Source: Telopea speciosissima
Taxonomy: Eukaryota > Streptophyta > Magnoliopsida > Proteales > Proteaceae
DNA length: 64,000 bases
NCBI RefSeq assembly: GCF_018873765.1
Contig: NC_057925.1
Location: 60,214,970 to 60,278,969 of the forward strand
Reading direction: 5' to 3'
Under the pieces are notes generated by a model. The model did not search any database and was not told the DNA's origin. It was given only the letters and a program-made list of their open reading frames with translations. A program made the position numbers and the translations under genes. Each line of letters starts with the position of its first letter. Position 1 is the first letter of the stretch. Shown here piece by piece: positions 10,640-21,906 of the stretch.

Positions 10640-12655
10640 CCCTCACACAACACACACAACTCACATCTGTTTCTGCAGAATTCAGCAACTCTGGAATAAC
10701 TGAAAAACCAGTATCTCTGAGACTGAAATGAACCTCGAAACGAGTCATTGGTGTTCCCGGCTCAGTGCTGGGTGGTTCGGTAAATCCCTCTAGATCCGGT
10801 GTTGGCAGTATTTCAGTTCCAGCTGACATTTCTGATATGGGCCCTGGCCCTAAACTACTGGCATGGATGGGAGTGAATCCGTCTCTTTTTGATGGAGAAG
10901 GCATCAATCCAGGTGAAGAAGGCATCAACTCAGGAATAAAACTGAGACCAACATGGCCTTCCTCAAATCGAAGGTGTTCAATTTCCATCTCATGGTCAGG
11001 TATGGGAGCAGGAGACTGTGCACCCCTCAACTCAGCAAGAGCATCCTCTGTGGGAATTGAACCAACTCTGGAAGAAATGAAATCCTTCTTATCTATGTTT
11101 TGAAGATTTGTACACAAACCTGCAGAAAGATACATGTCCAGATTCTCATAAAATCAGTTCCACAGACTGGAATTGGTGAAGTACCAAGATTCAGCCGGCA
11201 AAGTGGAAATCACTCGCCAGAAATTGATGGTTCAAGGAAGACATGCTCCATCCTTAACCTGTTGTAGAACCTCCAAACATCCAAATTTGTGCAAGGAAGT
11301 TTCTTACAATGGTGCACTAGACGACTGGGGTCTCTGAGACTCTCCCTCATGAACCTATAAAACCCAAATTAATAACATGAAATTCCATAACCAAAGATGA
11401 GTATAAGAGTAAGCAAGAACTTTACACCAAGGAAAAAAATAACAATAACAATAGCACTTACTTATTCGACAACACTACAGACTGATCAAACACCTGTTTT
11501 CTCTTCCGTGCTCTAGCTTTTGTTTCTCAATAGGCAGTGTTGATTGAATCACCAGCCCAGGTGACATATGACCAGCATCATGAGAAACCATTATCATGGA
11601 AAGGCCGAATAGAATTTTCTCTTTTAAGCCAGTAAAATAGAACAAACATAGATATATTGTAATGATGCCCAAGGTGAACCCACCTAGTGAAAAATGTGCA
11701 TCAAAACCTTCAAGAGCCTCTTCTGAAGCAACAGAGGTTGGTAGTTCTGGTTGTAACTGAAATGGTTCAGATTATCCTCCAGAAACTACCATATCCTCCA
11801 CAATTGGAGAAAGAGCCTTTTCCCCACTCATATTCTGGTTGAATTTGCTTGTTTTGTTCAAAAGCACCATTACTGAGGTTTGGCAACTCTGGAAAGTCTT
11901 CTGATCTAGAGTTATGAACAGCATCATGGATAATTTCAATTTCAGGAAGGCCTTGGGAGTTAGGCATTTCAGCATCTTTCTGACTGGATGCTTCTGCTTG
12001 ACCTCTTGGACCAGGATCAGAAACACCCACACCATTGTCTGCTGGAGCTGAATAGGGGGCACTACATAAAAAGATATCACGTTATTTCTGCCTTGCTTTT
12101 TTTTAATTCCTCAAAATTCAAAAGTGCAAGCATATCACAAGATATAAAAGAAGCATACTCTTCTTCCATTGGAATAATTCCGGAATCTCTGCAAGAGGAG
12201 AAATATTCATTCTAATATCCTATAAAGAGCAAAAGTCCCTGTCAAGTGTTGAACAGTGCTTGGGATTTAAAATATTAGAAACAACACATATCAATGACAC
12301 AAAATTTCAATAGACTTTGGACCTCATCAATGAAGAAGGCAATATAAGGATCTCCTTCAGCAGGGATTTGATCTGTGGACAATATAAAACCAAACATTTA
12401 CTCGTACATATGTGCAATTAAAATAAATTTTCAGAAAGAAAACAAAAAACATTAAAAAACAAAAAAAAATAATCTCAAATGCAAGCATCAATCCAAGACC
12501 AAAACCTGTCAATGTAATCTCTTCACGGCTCTTGAGATGATTATCTGGTGATCTGAGAAGCGAAATACAATTCAACCAATAAGTTGGAACAGAACATAAG
12601 ATACACATAGGACGGCAAGACCCGAAATACCTTACCTGTCAAGAGAAAACTCAGC
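10640..12655 (-). pseudogene. Decayed internal fragment of a cohesin kleisin gene (RAD21/SYN family)
   Basis: Pieces on the minus strand, in order, match the middle of plant RAD21-type kleisins: an exon ending SLDR near 12632; SPDNHLKSREEITLT near 12500-12560; a short exon DQIPAEGDPYIAFFIDE near 12320-12370; a Ser/Pro/Glu-rich part near 11770-12060; EKQK and ARKRKQVFDQSVVLSNK near 11460-11560; a LDVWR region near 11210-11350; and an acidic Pro-rich part with DALAEL near 10690-11110. The N-terminal SMC3-binding domain and the C-terminal winged helix are missing. At least one frame shift separates the EKQK and RKRKQ pieces. The parent would be a cohesin ring subunit. This piece looks dead and sits in the spacer between the two duplication copies. 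Confidence 0.75.
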
Positions 12656-12660
12656 ATCCA

Positions 12661-13385
12661 TGTGAACTGATTATAGTGGAGAAATTCAATGTTGAATCTC
12701 ACCCATCTGAGGACTAAAACTTAGCTTTCCTATACTTGATTATGTATGGACATCATAGTCTCTATATATATGACTCTTCACCCTCTCCTCTCCTATATTA
12801 AGGATTCACAAACTAAAAAATTACATCCAACCTGACCCAAAAGTTTCAGCACTCTTCTGAAAACCAATCTATCAACATCCTTGAACTCCATTAAGAGAGT
12901 TGAAACATTAGATTTCTTCATTCTTCTGACCTTAAAACACCAATTAGAATCTCTGAATCATAGAAATTAGAGCATAAATGCAAAATGAATACAGAATTGG
13001 TTGCATTGGACCAACATCTATGTGAACTGATTATAGTGGACAAATTCAATACTGAATCTCACCCATCTGAGGACTAAAATTTAGTTTTCCTATACTTGAT
13101 TATGTATGGACATCAGAGTCTCTATATATATGATCCTTCACCCTCTCCTCTCCTATATTAAGGAGTCACACAAACTAAAAAAATACATCAATCTGACCCA
13201 AAGGTTAGAGTTCAGCACTCTCCCGAAAGCCAATCTATCAATATGCTTGAACTCCTTAAGAGAGTAAAGGTCCAATCCATAAAGAGAGTTGAAACAGTAG
13301 ATTCCTTCATTTTCTTACCTCAAAACACCAATCAGAATCTCTGAATCACAGAAATTTGAGCATAAATGCAAAATGAATGAAAATG
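12661..13385. repeat. Two-copy tandem repeat, period about 360 bp
   Basis: Units of about 340-365 bp begin at 12661 and 13021, both with tgtgaactgattatagtgg, and stay alignable through gcataaatgcaaaatgaat. The second has small insertions. It is adjacent to, and may include intron sequence of, the kleisin fragment. Confidence 0.8.
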
Positions 13386-14183
13386 TACATCAAAAAAAAG
13401 AAAAAAAAAAACTGGGAAACTTCTCCACAAGAAACCTAAACATAATGCCGAGAAACTAAGATCCAAGAAACAAACAACTAGACAACCTATTACAGAACAA
13501 GAAGTCAACTCCTCCACAAGCTTCTTTTAAACCTTCTCTAACAATTTAATACAGCACATGACAATTATTGCGACTTCATTAAAAATTGATAGATTGCCAC
13601 TAATTCGAAAACTCGTTTCAAGTCTACCATTTCAGTTAGACAAAAATTTAAATGAAGTCGCAATGAAGCTTTGGCAAGATTTGGTCATTTCGATCATGTC
13701 TACATTGTAGGTAAAAATGCACTGTTTCAACGAAATTTCATTCAAATTTTAATTCATTGTGAGCTAAACCAGACCACGTCCTCTCAATCCAATAGTCGGA
13801 ATTACCACATCATCTGTCCAATGGCTCAAAATGGTAGACCATTTAAGCACAATAGTAGAGATTAAACTCAAAGTACTACTTGATATTTTATTCACTAAAC
13901 ACAAAAAACATCAACCCCTTTTAACAACTCTAAATTCAACAACATATAAAATCATGAGGAATAATAGAAATCTAAGTGCCACTGTCTTTGTATAAATTTC
14001 AAAAACAAAGAGTTTAATCACCGAGCTACAGTCATTCTTTTCTAACTATACTTGTGAATGTCCAATATGACAAATTCTCATCAGTAAGGATAGATCAAGT
14101 AAATAACAAGCTCCTAATTCCATCAAATAGTAAGTAAATAACATGCACTTACTTTCATCTTAAACATAAATATTAAACAACAA
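13386..14183. other. A/T-rich spacer with one small inverted repeat
   Basis: Arms near 13566-13583 and 13646-13663 (attgcgacttcatt and its complement) form a hairpin with a loop of about 60 bp. No gene is supported; short ORFs here have no recognisable domain. Confidence 0.5.
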
Positions 14184-14642
14184 CTAAAATAATAAACCTA
14201 TGAAGTGCGCAAGTCTACCGCGCCTTTCCACAACAGTTCCGTGGCGTTGGAGTCTGTAGAAATCAAGAAGTGCATTGACTTGAGCTCCAGTCAAGTGGTA
14301 CAGCACATCATTCTTTATCGCAGGCGCCCACAACGGAAATTGTCCATACATGTTCTGCAGCCAGTGAACAATTGAGTTCCAGTTAGCTTGAGAGTTCAGA
14401 ACTCTCGCATAACTGTTATAGTCCAAGGCAGTCATCCCCACAAGAACCATGTCAAGAAGCACTTGAATATTGTTATAGTTATTCTGCATAGCAACATTTT
14501 GGGCATTAACTGCCTCATGAAGTGCGTTCAATTGCTGTAATAGTTGCGCATTGTTCGGAAGACAAACAAACACACCAATCTGTTGTTGCATAAACGGCCA
14601 ATGTTGTATGATAGCTTGTACAATAGCGTTCATACTGTCCAT
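14184..14642 (-). CDS. Unrecognised 152-residue ORF, helical, with a SAP-like C-terminal segment
   Basis: The ORF runs from ATG at 14642 to a stop at 14184. The protein is rich in Gln, Asn, Leu and Ala and looks all-helical. Its last 35 residues (TGAQVNALLDFYRLQRHG then ERRGRLAHFIG) have the spacing of a SAP DNA-binding motif: helix, short loop with a basic residue, second helix. Upstream in frame is a Pro/Asn/Gly-rich stretch of about a dozen codons reaching back to a stop. No intron, promoter or family is recognised. It could be an orphan gene, a domesticated or decaying mobile-element protein, or part of a larger broken gene. It lies in the spacer between the duplication copies. Confidence 0.35.
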   Translation of the reverse strand: MDSMNAIVQAIIQHWPFMQQQIGVFVCLPNNAQLLQQLNALHEAVNAQNVAMQNNYNNIQVLLDMVLVGMTALDYNSYARVLNSQANWNSIVHWLQNMYGQFPLWAPAIKNDVLYHLTGAQVNALLDFYRLQRHGTVVERRGRLAHFIGLLF

Positions 14643-15234
14643 GAACCCGTTTGGGTCTGCGTTTGGTGGTGGGTTTGCTGGTCCGCCTCCCTATAGTGGC
14701 ATTTGGTTCCCTTGGTGTGCCATAGCCTGTAGAATAGGTTATATTAGTATATGAAAGGAAAAAAAAATTAAGCAGCAAGAGGGAGAAAACAACCTCAAAC
14801 TTGCATAGCTGGAGATGCGAGAGAAGGGAAATGAAGTTTCACGAAACAAAATCCTACAACCCGCAGAGTAGTCGAGAGAGGGGAAATGCAGTTTCACGAG
14901 ACAAGTAGTAGAGAGGAGGTAAATGAAGTCTCAACGGTCAAAATCAACAACCCTCCATTCTAACCAAATGAACCGCAGAATAGTTACAGAAGCCGAGAGC
15001 AGAATAGTTAGAAATGCCGGGAAGAGAGAGATTAAGTATCACGGTTAAAATTTACAACCTGCTATTTTAACCAAATATGAAAATTCTTGGGATGGTTCAA
15101 ATTTCAAAATCCCACCCAAAAACACATGATCCTTGTGCTTTGTTCTAATTGGTCAATTTTATCACATAAGAAATCATGATATTTTATCACACATTCGCCA
15201 TTTATATTTATGAAAGACCAAACAAAATCAGTTG
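14643..15234. other. Spacer between the 152-codon ORF and the copia element
   Basis: Repeated short blocks such as 'gagagggaaatg(a/c)agtttcacga' occur at 14820-14925. No gene or RNA feature is supported. Confidence 0.5.
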
Positions 15235-15239
15235 GTATT

Positions 15240-15894
15240 TGTTGAGTCGGTGATGCATATCACTGTATTTTTTATTTTGTTTTTATTTTTTTGTTTGTTT
15301 TGTGCGGGCCCCATCTCTTTGTCTCACATAGCTTTTATGTGAGGAGTTGAAAAGAGAAAAGAGAAGGCATGTGAAAGGTCTTGGATGGTTAAAAAGAAAA
15401 AGGGTGAGGAGAAATAGGTGGAAGTGGAAAGGTCTTTTGAGAAGTTTTTTGGTGGAAGACAGAAACAAGAACGTGCTTTGTGTGGCTCTCTTCTTCTTCT
15501 ACTGTGTTTTTTTTCTGTCCAAGTTTGGTGTTGGAAGGATTTTTCCAACGGTTCTCTTGTGAGAAGGTTTGCAATCAAGGTTGTGATTGTGGGAAGATTG
15601 GTGATTGGGTTTTGAAGGTGGGTTCTTCACAGTGTGTTGAGGTAACCCTGTAACAACCCAAATCTTGTACTATTTTGATTCTAAATAGTAGATTCTTTCT
15701 GCCCTTCCTGTGGATGTAGCCCATAGTGGTGAACCACGTAATTCCTTGTGTTTTTGGTTTTGCTTTTGCATTTGTGCTTGTGGTTCTCTATTTATTTTTC
15801 TATCTTATTTGCATAAGATTTTGGTTTCTTTTTCGTGTATTTGAGGGTGGTTGATTTTATTAGTCGATCCATGGAGGGTCTCTTGATCGCTAGA
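15240..15894 (+). repeat. 5' LTR of the copia element
   Basis: This 655-bp LTR begins tgttgagtcgg and ends tcgctaga. It abuts the gtatt target duplication on its left and lies two bases from the primer-binding site on its right. Confidence 0.95.
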
Positions 15895-15920
15895 ACTGGT
15901 ATCAGAGCTTGTGATTATTT

Positions 15921-18900
15921 ATGCAAATAATTTTTAGAAAAATGACCAACCATATTTTTAAGGTGGAGCCTTTTGATGGAAAGGCAAACTTTGAGTTGTG
16001 GAAAATGAAGATGAAGGACTTATTGATCCAAAATGGTTGTCACAAGGCATTATTGGAAAAAGAAAATAAATCGGATCCCATGACAGATGATGCTTGGGAA
16101 GACATGGATCTCAAAGCCATGTCCACTATCAGGTTGAGCTTGTCTAATGAAGTTTTATTCAATATTGCACTTGAGACAACGGCTGCGGGTTTGTGGTCAA
16201 AGTTGAAAAGTATTTATCAAACCAAGTCTCTCACGAATCGGATTTTTTTGAAAAGAAAATTATTCTCTTTGAGAATGAAAGATGGTGCAAATGTTTCCAA
16301 TCATTTAAATGAGTTCAACAATATTCTTTGTCAATTGGAAAGTGTTGAAGAGAAGATGAAAGATGAAGACAAGGCAGTTATTTTACTTTGCACTCTACCG
16401 GAATCCTATGATCATTTGGTGACAACCCTAAATTGTAGTAAAGGGGATTCTTTGAACTATGATTCAGTTTGCAGTACATTACTTGCTGAAGAACTCCGAA
16501 AAAAGGCTTCTTTGGGGAGTTCTATGGATAAAGGATCGGAAGTTCACATGACTAGGGGTAGAGGTAAAGACCGTTATGACTCTTCAAAAAGATTTTCGAG
16601 AAGCAAATCAAGACCCCGGTCTAAATCCAAGGGGCATGATGGTAAGAATGGTTGTTGGTATTGTGGTGAGAGTGGACATTTTAAAAAGAATTGTCCAAAG
16701 AAAAAGAAATCATTTTTTGAAAAAGGTTCCAATTCTGGAAATGAAAAAGCTAAGGATAAGATTGGTGAAAATCTTAAGGAGGCAAATCAAGTGGAGGTTA
16801 CCACATCTAGTGTTATTGAGGATGAGGTGTTGATGGTGGGTTGTAACCCGGAATTTCATCAAAATTGGGTTCTTGACATCGGTGCTACTCATCATATGTG
16901 CCCACATATATCTTGGTTTAGCACATATGAGCCGTGTGAAGGAAATTCGGTGAAAATGGGAAATAAGTCAACTAGTAGAACATTTGGTGTTGGCTCGGTA
17001 CGTTTGAGGATGTTTGATGGGATGATCCGAACACTTGAAAATGTTCGACATGTTACAGATATGTCAAAAAGTTTAATTTCTTTGCCTACTTTGGAGTTGG
17101 AAGGTTGTAAATTTTCAGGTGGAGATGGAGTCCTTAAATTTTCTAAAGGGGCTTTTGTGATTATGAAGGGAGTCCGGGTTGGGTTGTTGTATAAGTTATT
17201 GGGAAAAACCGTGGTTGATGATATTACAAACATGGCAATTGGCAAAGGTGATGTTGCTCATAGGTTGTGGCATCGGAGACTTGGTCATATGAGTGAGAAG
17301 GGCATGGAGATATTGATGAAGAAGAAACTTATCTCAATGCTAAATTTTTCGGAAAAGGAATTTTGTGAGCATTGTGTCTATGGTAAAAAACATAGACGAA
17401 CTTTCAAGGCCGGAAAACATACAAGCAAAGATATACTTGAGTACATTCACTCGGATGTTTGGGGGCCATCACCGGTTACATCTTTTAGTGGTGCCAAGTA
17501 CTTTGTTACGTTCATTGATGACTTCTCAAGGAAAGTATGGGTGATAATGCTTAAGTCGAAAGGTGATGTATTTATGGCATTCAAGAATTTTAAGGCCGAG
17601 GTGGAGAAGACAACCGGAAAATGCATCAAGGTATTAAGGACAGACAACGGAAGGGAATATACCTCTAATAATGAATTTGATAAATTTTGCAAGGATGAAG
17701 GAATTGTTCGACATTTCACCGTAGTATGTACTCCTCAACAAAATGGGGTGGTGGAATGCATGAATAGAACATTGATGGAAAGAGCTCGGGCTATGTTGAG
17801 CAATGCAAACTTAGAGCAAGAGTTGTGGGCGGAAGCCGTATCAACGGCATGCTATCTTGTAAATAGGTCTCCTTCAATGACTTTGGGTGGTAAGACACCA
17901 AATGAGGTATGGTTCGGAACTCCTTGTGATTATTCAGATTTGAAAGTATTTGATTGTGATGCTTATGCTTTGATTCCTAGTTGTCATAAAACTAAACTTG
18001 ATCCAAAATCCAAAAAATGCATTTTTGTAGGATCTGGAAAAAATGTAAAGGGGTATCGGTTGTGGGATCCTAATGCCCACAAGATCATCATAAGTCGTGA
18101 TGTGCATTTTGATGAATCCTCTATGTTGATGAAAGGATTGGAAAAGAAGATTGTCAATTAAAAGTCTCTTGTCGAAGATACCCAAGAAATTCATATTCAA
18201 CCTTCAAACTCTTCTTCAAATGAGGGTGCTCATAATGAAGATGTTCTTATGGATTTTGGTGATCAAGGTGTACAATCGGGAGTTCAAGATAAAGCACCGG
18301 TTGATGTTGAAGAAGTTGTGCAACCTATTGTAAGAAGGTCTTCAAGAGAAATTCGCTTACTGGAACGGTTCAAGGATTATGTTGATCCAAATACTCTTAA
18401 TGCATTGATTGCATTGGATGAAGAACCAAGCTCCTTTGTAGATGCCATTAATGGAGGTGATGCAAAGAATTGGAAAGATGCTATGGAAGAGGAAATGCAA
18501 GCTCTTAAAAAGAACAAGACATGGGATTTGGTAGAGTTACCAAAAGGTAGAAAGGCAATTGGTTGTAAATGGGTCTACAAGCTCAAGAAAGGGGTAGATG
18601 GCATTGCGAAAAGGTATAGGGCAAGGCTTGTTGCTCAAGGTTTTGCACAAAAGGAAGGGATTGATTTCTTTGAAATATTTGCTCCGGTTGTAAAGTTGGT
18701 AACTATCCGATTAGTGCTTGGACTTGTTGCCATGCATGATTTAGAGCTTGAGCAAATGAATGTGAAGACGGCCTTCTTACATGGTGATCTTCTTGAAGAA
18801 GTGTTTATGAGGCAGCCGGAGGGCTTTATAAAAAAAGACAAGGGAAAGCTTGTGTGCAAGTTGAAGAAGTCCTTATATGGACTAAAGCAAGCTTCAAGAC

Positions 18901-19997
18901 AATGGTATAGGACAGTCGACTTTTTTATTTTGGGTCCTGGTTATCAAAGGAGTGAGTATGACCATTGCATGTACATGAAATTCTTAGATGATGGTGTTTT
19001 TTTAATTTTCGTTTTATATGTGGATGATATGCTTTTGGTATCCAAGGATAAAACTAAAATTGAAGAGCTCAAGGGATGTTTGAGCAAGAGGTTTGAAATG
19101 AAGGATTTTGGACCAGCCAAGCAAATTCTTGGACTTGAGATTCAAAGAGATAGAAGGAATGGAATTTTGTCACTTTCACAAAAGACATTTGTGGAAAGGG
19201 TTCTTGACAAGTTTGGTATGAGTAAAGCAAAGGCGGTTAGAACTCCATTGGCATTACATTTCAAGTTCTCTTCCGAAGATTGTCCAAAAATGGAAGAGGA
19301 GAAGGAGCGCATGGCTAAGTTTCCTTATGCAAGTGTTGTTGGAAGTTTGATGTTTTGGATGGTGTGTACTAGACCGGATATTGCTCATCCGGTTGGTGTG
19401 TTAAGTAGATTCATGGCTAATCCCGGAAAGGTGCATTGGGAGGCGGCAAAGTGGGTGCTTCAGTACTTGAGAGGCACAAGTGATTACTCTATTACTTTTA
19501 GTAAAGCATTGGTACCAATTCAAGGTTTTGTGGATGCAAGTTATGCCGATGATCGTGATAGAGGAAGATCTACTACAGGTTATGTTTTCAGATTTGGTAA
19601 TGGACCAATAAGTTGGATGTCTAAGCTTCAAGCAACGGTAGCATTATCAACTACCGAGGCCGAATACATGGCTGCAACGGAAGCTTGCAAGGAAGCGGTT
19701 TGGCTTCAAGGTTTAATGGGTGAGATTGGTATTGAGTCAAAACCCATGGATTTATTTTGTGATAACATGAGTGCTATTCATTTAGCTAAAAATCCCGTTC
19801 ATCACAAGAGGACAAAACATATACTTGTTCAATACCACTACATTCGAGATGTCATTGAAGATGGAAGGATCCAATTGTTGAAAGTAGGAACCAAGGAGAA
19901 TGTAGCGGGTATGCTTACCAAAACAGTTCAAGGAGAGAAGTTGGATTGGAGTTTATCCTCTCTTGGGTTCAAGAAGGAAGGCTTGACAGGTCGGTGA
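15921..19997 (+). mobile_element. Copia internal coding region (gag-pol)
   Basis: Gag of the UBN2/copia type lies at about 15930-16560. A CCHC zinc knuckle (CWYCGESGHFKKNC) lies at 16654-16695. A protease-like segment is near 16865. The pre-integrase HRLWHRRLGH motif is near 17260. The integrase core is at about 17440-17950, reverse transcriptase at about 18510-19240 with the YVDDM motif near 19017, and RNase H at about 19520-19940. It is treated as a fossil with about one break in the coding region. Confidence 0.93.
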
Positions 19998-20017
19998 TTA
20001 TGCATCAAGGTGGAGAT

Positions 20018-20672
20018 TGTTGAGTCGGTGATGCATATCACCGTATTTTTTATTTTGTTTTTATTTTTTTGTTTGTTTTGTGTGGGCCTCATCTCTTTGT
20101 CTCACATGGCTTTTATGTGAGGAATTGAAAAGAGAAAAGAGAAGGCATGTGAAAGGTCTTGGATGGTTAAAAAGAAAAAAGGGGAGGAGAAATAGGTGGA
20201 AGTGGAAAGGTCTTTTGAGAAGGTTTTTTGTGGAAGACAGAAACAAGAACGTGCTTTGTATGGCTCTCTTCTTCTTCTACGGTGTTGTTTTTCTGTCCAA
20301 GTTTGGTGTTGGAAGGATTTTTCCAACGGTTCTCTTGTGGGAAGGTTTGCAATCAAGGTTGTGATTGTGGGAAGATTGGTGATTGGGTTTTGAAGGTGGG
20401 TTCTTCACAGTGTATTGAGGTAACCTTGTAACAACCCAAATCTTGTACTATTTTGATTCTAAATAGTGGATTCTTTCTGCCCTTCCCGTGGATGTAGCCC
20501 ATAATGGTGAACCACGTAATTCCTTGTGTTTTTTATTTTGCCTTTGCATTTGTGCTTGTGATTCTTTATTTATTTTTCTATCTTATTTACACAAGATCTT
20601 GGTTTCTTTTTCGTGTATTTGAGGGTGGTTGATTTTATCAGTCGATCCTTGGAGGGTCTCTTAATCGCTAGA
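20018..20672 (+). repeat. 3' LTR of the copia element
   Basis: This is the 655-bp partner of the 5' LTR, same length and same ends, followed by the gtatt target duplication. Confidence 0.95.
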
Positions 20673-20677
20673 GTATT

Positions 20678-21873
20678 TGGTAACGACGAGATATTAGCAT
20701 CCAATCTGTAATTAACTAGCAATATTCAGTTTAAGCCCTACTTTTTTTAATAATTCAATTAAAGGTCCGACAAATTATATTATTATTTTGTACATACAGC
20801 TTTGCCTCAGCGCCTCTGCCGTTGATCCCATAGATCTCCAATTAAAATATGTAATCATACCCCTCTTTATAATCTTATCATTTAGATTCTTAAATGGTTT
20901 CCCCAAAAACCCAAAAAAAAAAAGATTCTTACATGGTTTCCTCTATTATAAGAGATCCCCCATAAAATAAGAAAAGCGGCGGCCCTCTCCAAAATCCAAA
21001 TAAAAACAAAAAAAAATGTATTATGAAATATTCTTCTTCTCTTTTCAAGTGTTTTATGAAATTTAGTTCATAAATTTTTCATATGATGGAGAGAATGGAT
21101 CACCTACACGTAGATGAACATACACCTCTGAGCCAATGACATGTTTATTTTATTTTCATAAATGCCCATCTTCCCCTTATAAATGACAAAAATAAGACAA
21201 GTAATTACCTCTCACATGTACATGCACCTATACGTGCAGAGGAACCAATCTATATGATGGAACGGTTTTTATTAAAGATAAATCTGTTCAAAAATGAATT
21301 TTGTATTAAAATTAGATGGCAAAAGCATCTATTACAACCATGGTTCCTAATCCTGGGATCAATCTCAAGATCGATCAGGACTAATACCAATCTGGATCAA
21401 TCAGAATTGGCTTGGATCGGTCAAAAAGACCAAAACTCGATTTTTACTGAATCGTTTCCTGCATCGGCCACTATCATTTAAAATAATATTAAAAAATTAA
21501 CAAAATTGAAAAAAAATAGAAAAAAAGAAAATCTCAAAAATGACCATAAATATCGACCTATTCATATGAATGAGCACTAAGTCCAGCAATAACAACTTAG
21601 ATCTATTCATATGAATGAGCACAAAGTCAAGCCATAACAACTGGTTCGATCGATTTCGTGACAAGCTCAGGCCACATCAAACCCATGGATGCAACACCAA
21701 CACCACTCTTTGTTGGAGTATATTCATCAAACCCGGATCATTTTGGAATAAATAAATTTAATTTTATCATTGCATGAATTTCATTTACGGGCTTCGTATT
21801 CGAGAAAGCACTATCTATATTCATCTAAAAACTAAATGGACACGAATTCGGATATTACAATTTTCGATTAGAT
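20678..21873. other. Spacer between the copia element and the right duplication copy
   Basis: A/T-rich and without a supported gene. A direct repeat containing tattcatatgaatgagcac occurs near 21558 and 21604. A degenerate 'gatc(g/a)atca' region near 21350-21430 resembles diffuse repeats elsewhere in the window. Confidence 0.5.
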
Positions 21874-21906
21874 AATGTACACATTCTTTAAATTTGAATG
21901 TTGCAG

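Larger units (their letters stand above)
15240..20672 (+). mobile_element. Ty1/copia LTR retrotransposon, nearly whole
   Basis: The element is 5.4 kb with 655-bp LTRs at both ends and gtatt target duplications at 15235-15239 and 20673-20677. A primer-binding site (tggtatcagagc, 15897-15908, initiator-Met tRNA type) follows the 5' LTR. A purine-rich tract (aaggtggaga, near 20007-20016) precedes the 3' LTR. The parts are in copia order: gag, protease, integrase, reverse transcriptase, RNase H. The coding region has about one interruption. The two LTRs differ at roughly 30 of 655 sites by eye (about 4%), suggesting insertion of the order of one to a few million years ago at commonly used plant rates. 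Confidence 0.95.

Noticed and set aside
15283-15615. Several short ORFs on both strands in the copia 5' LTR, repeated at 20061-20431
   Set aside because: They lie wholly in the LTRs and occur twice because the LTR does; no protein family is recognised.
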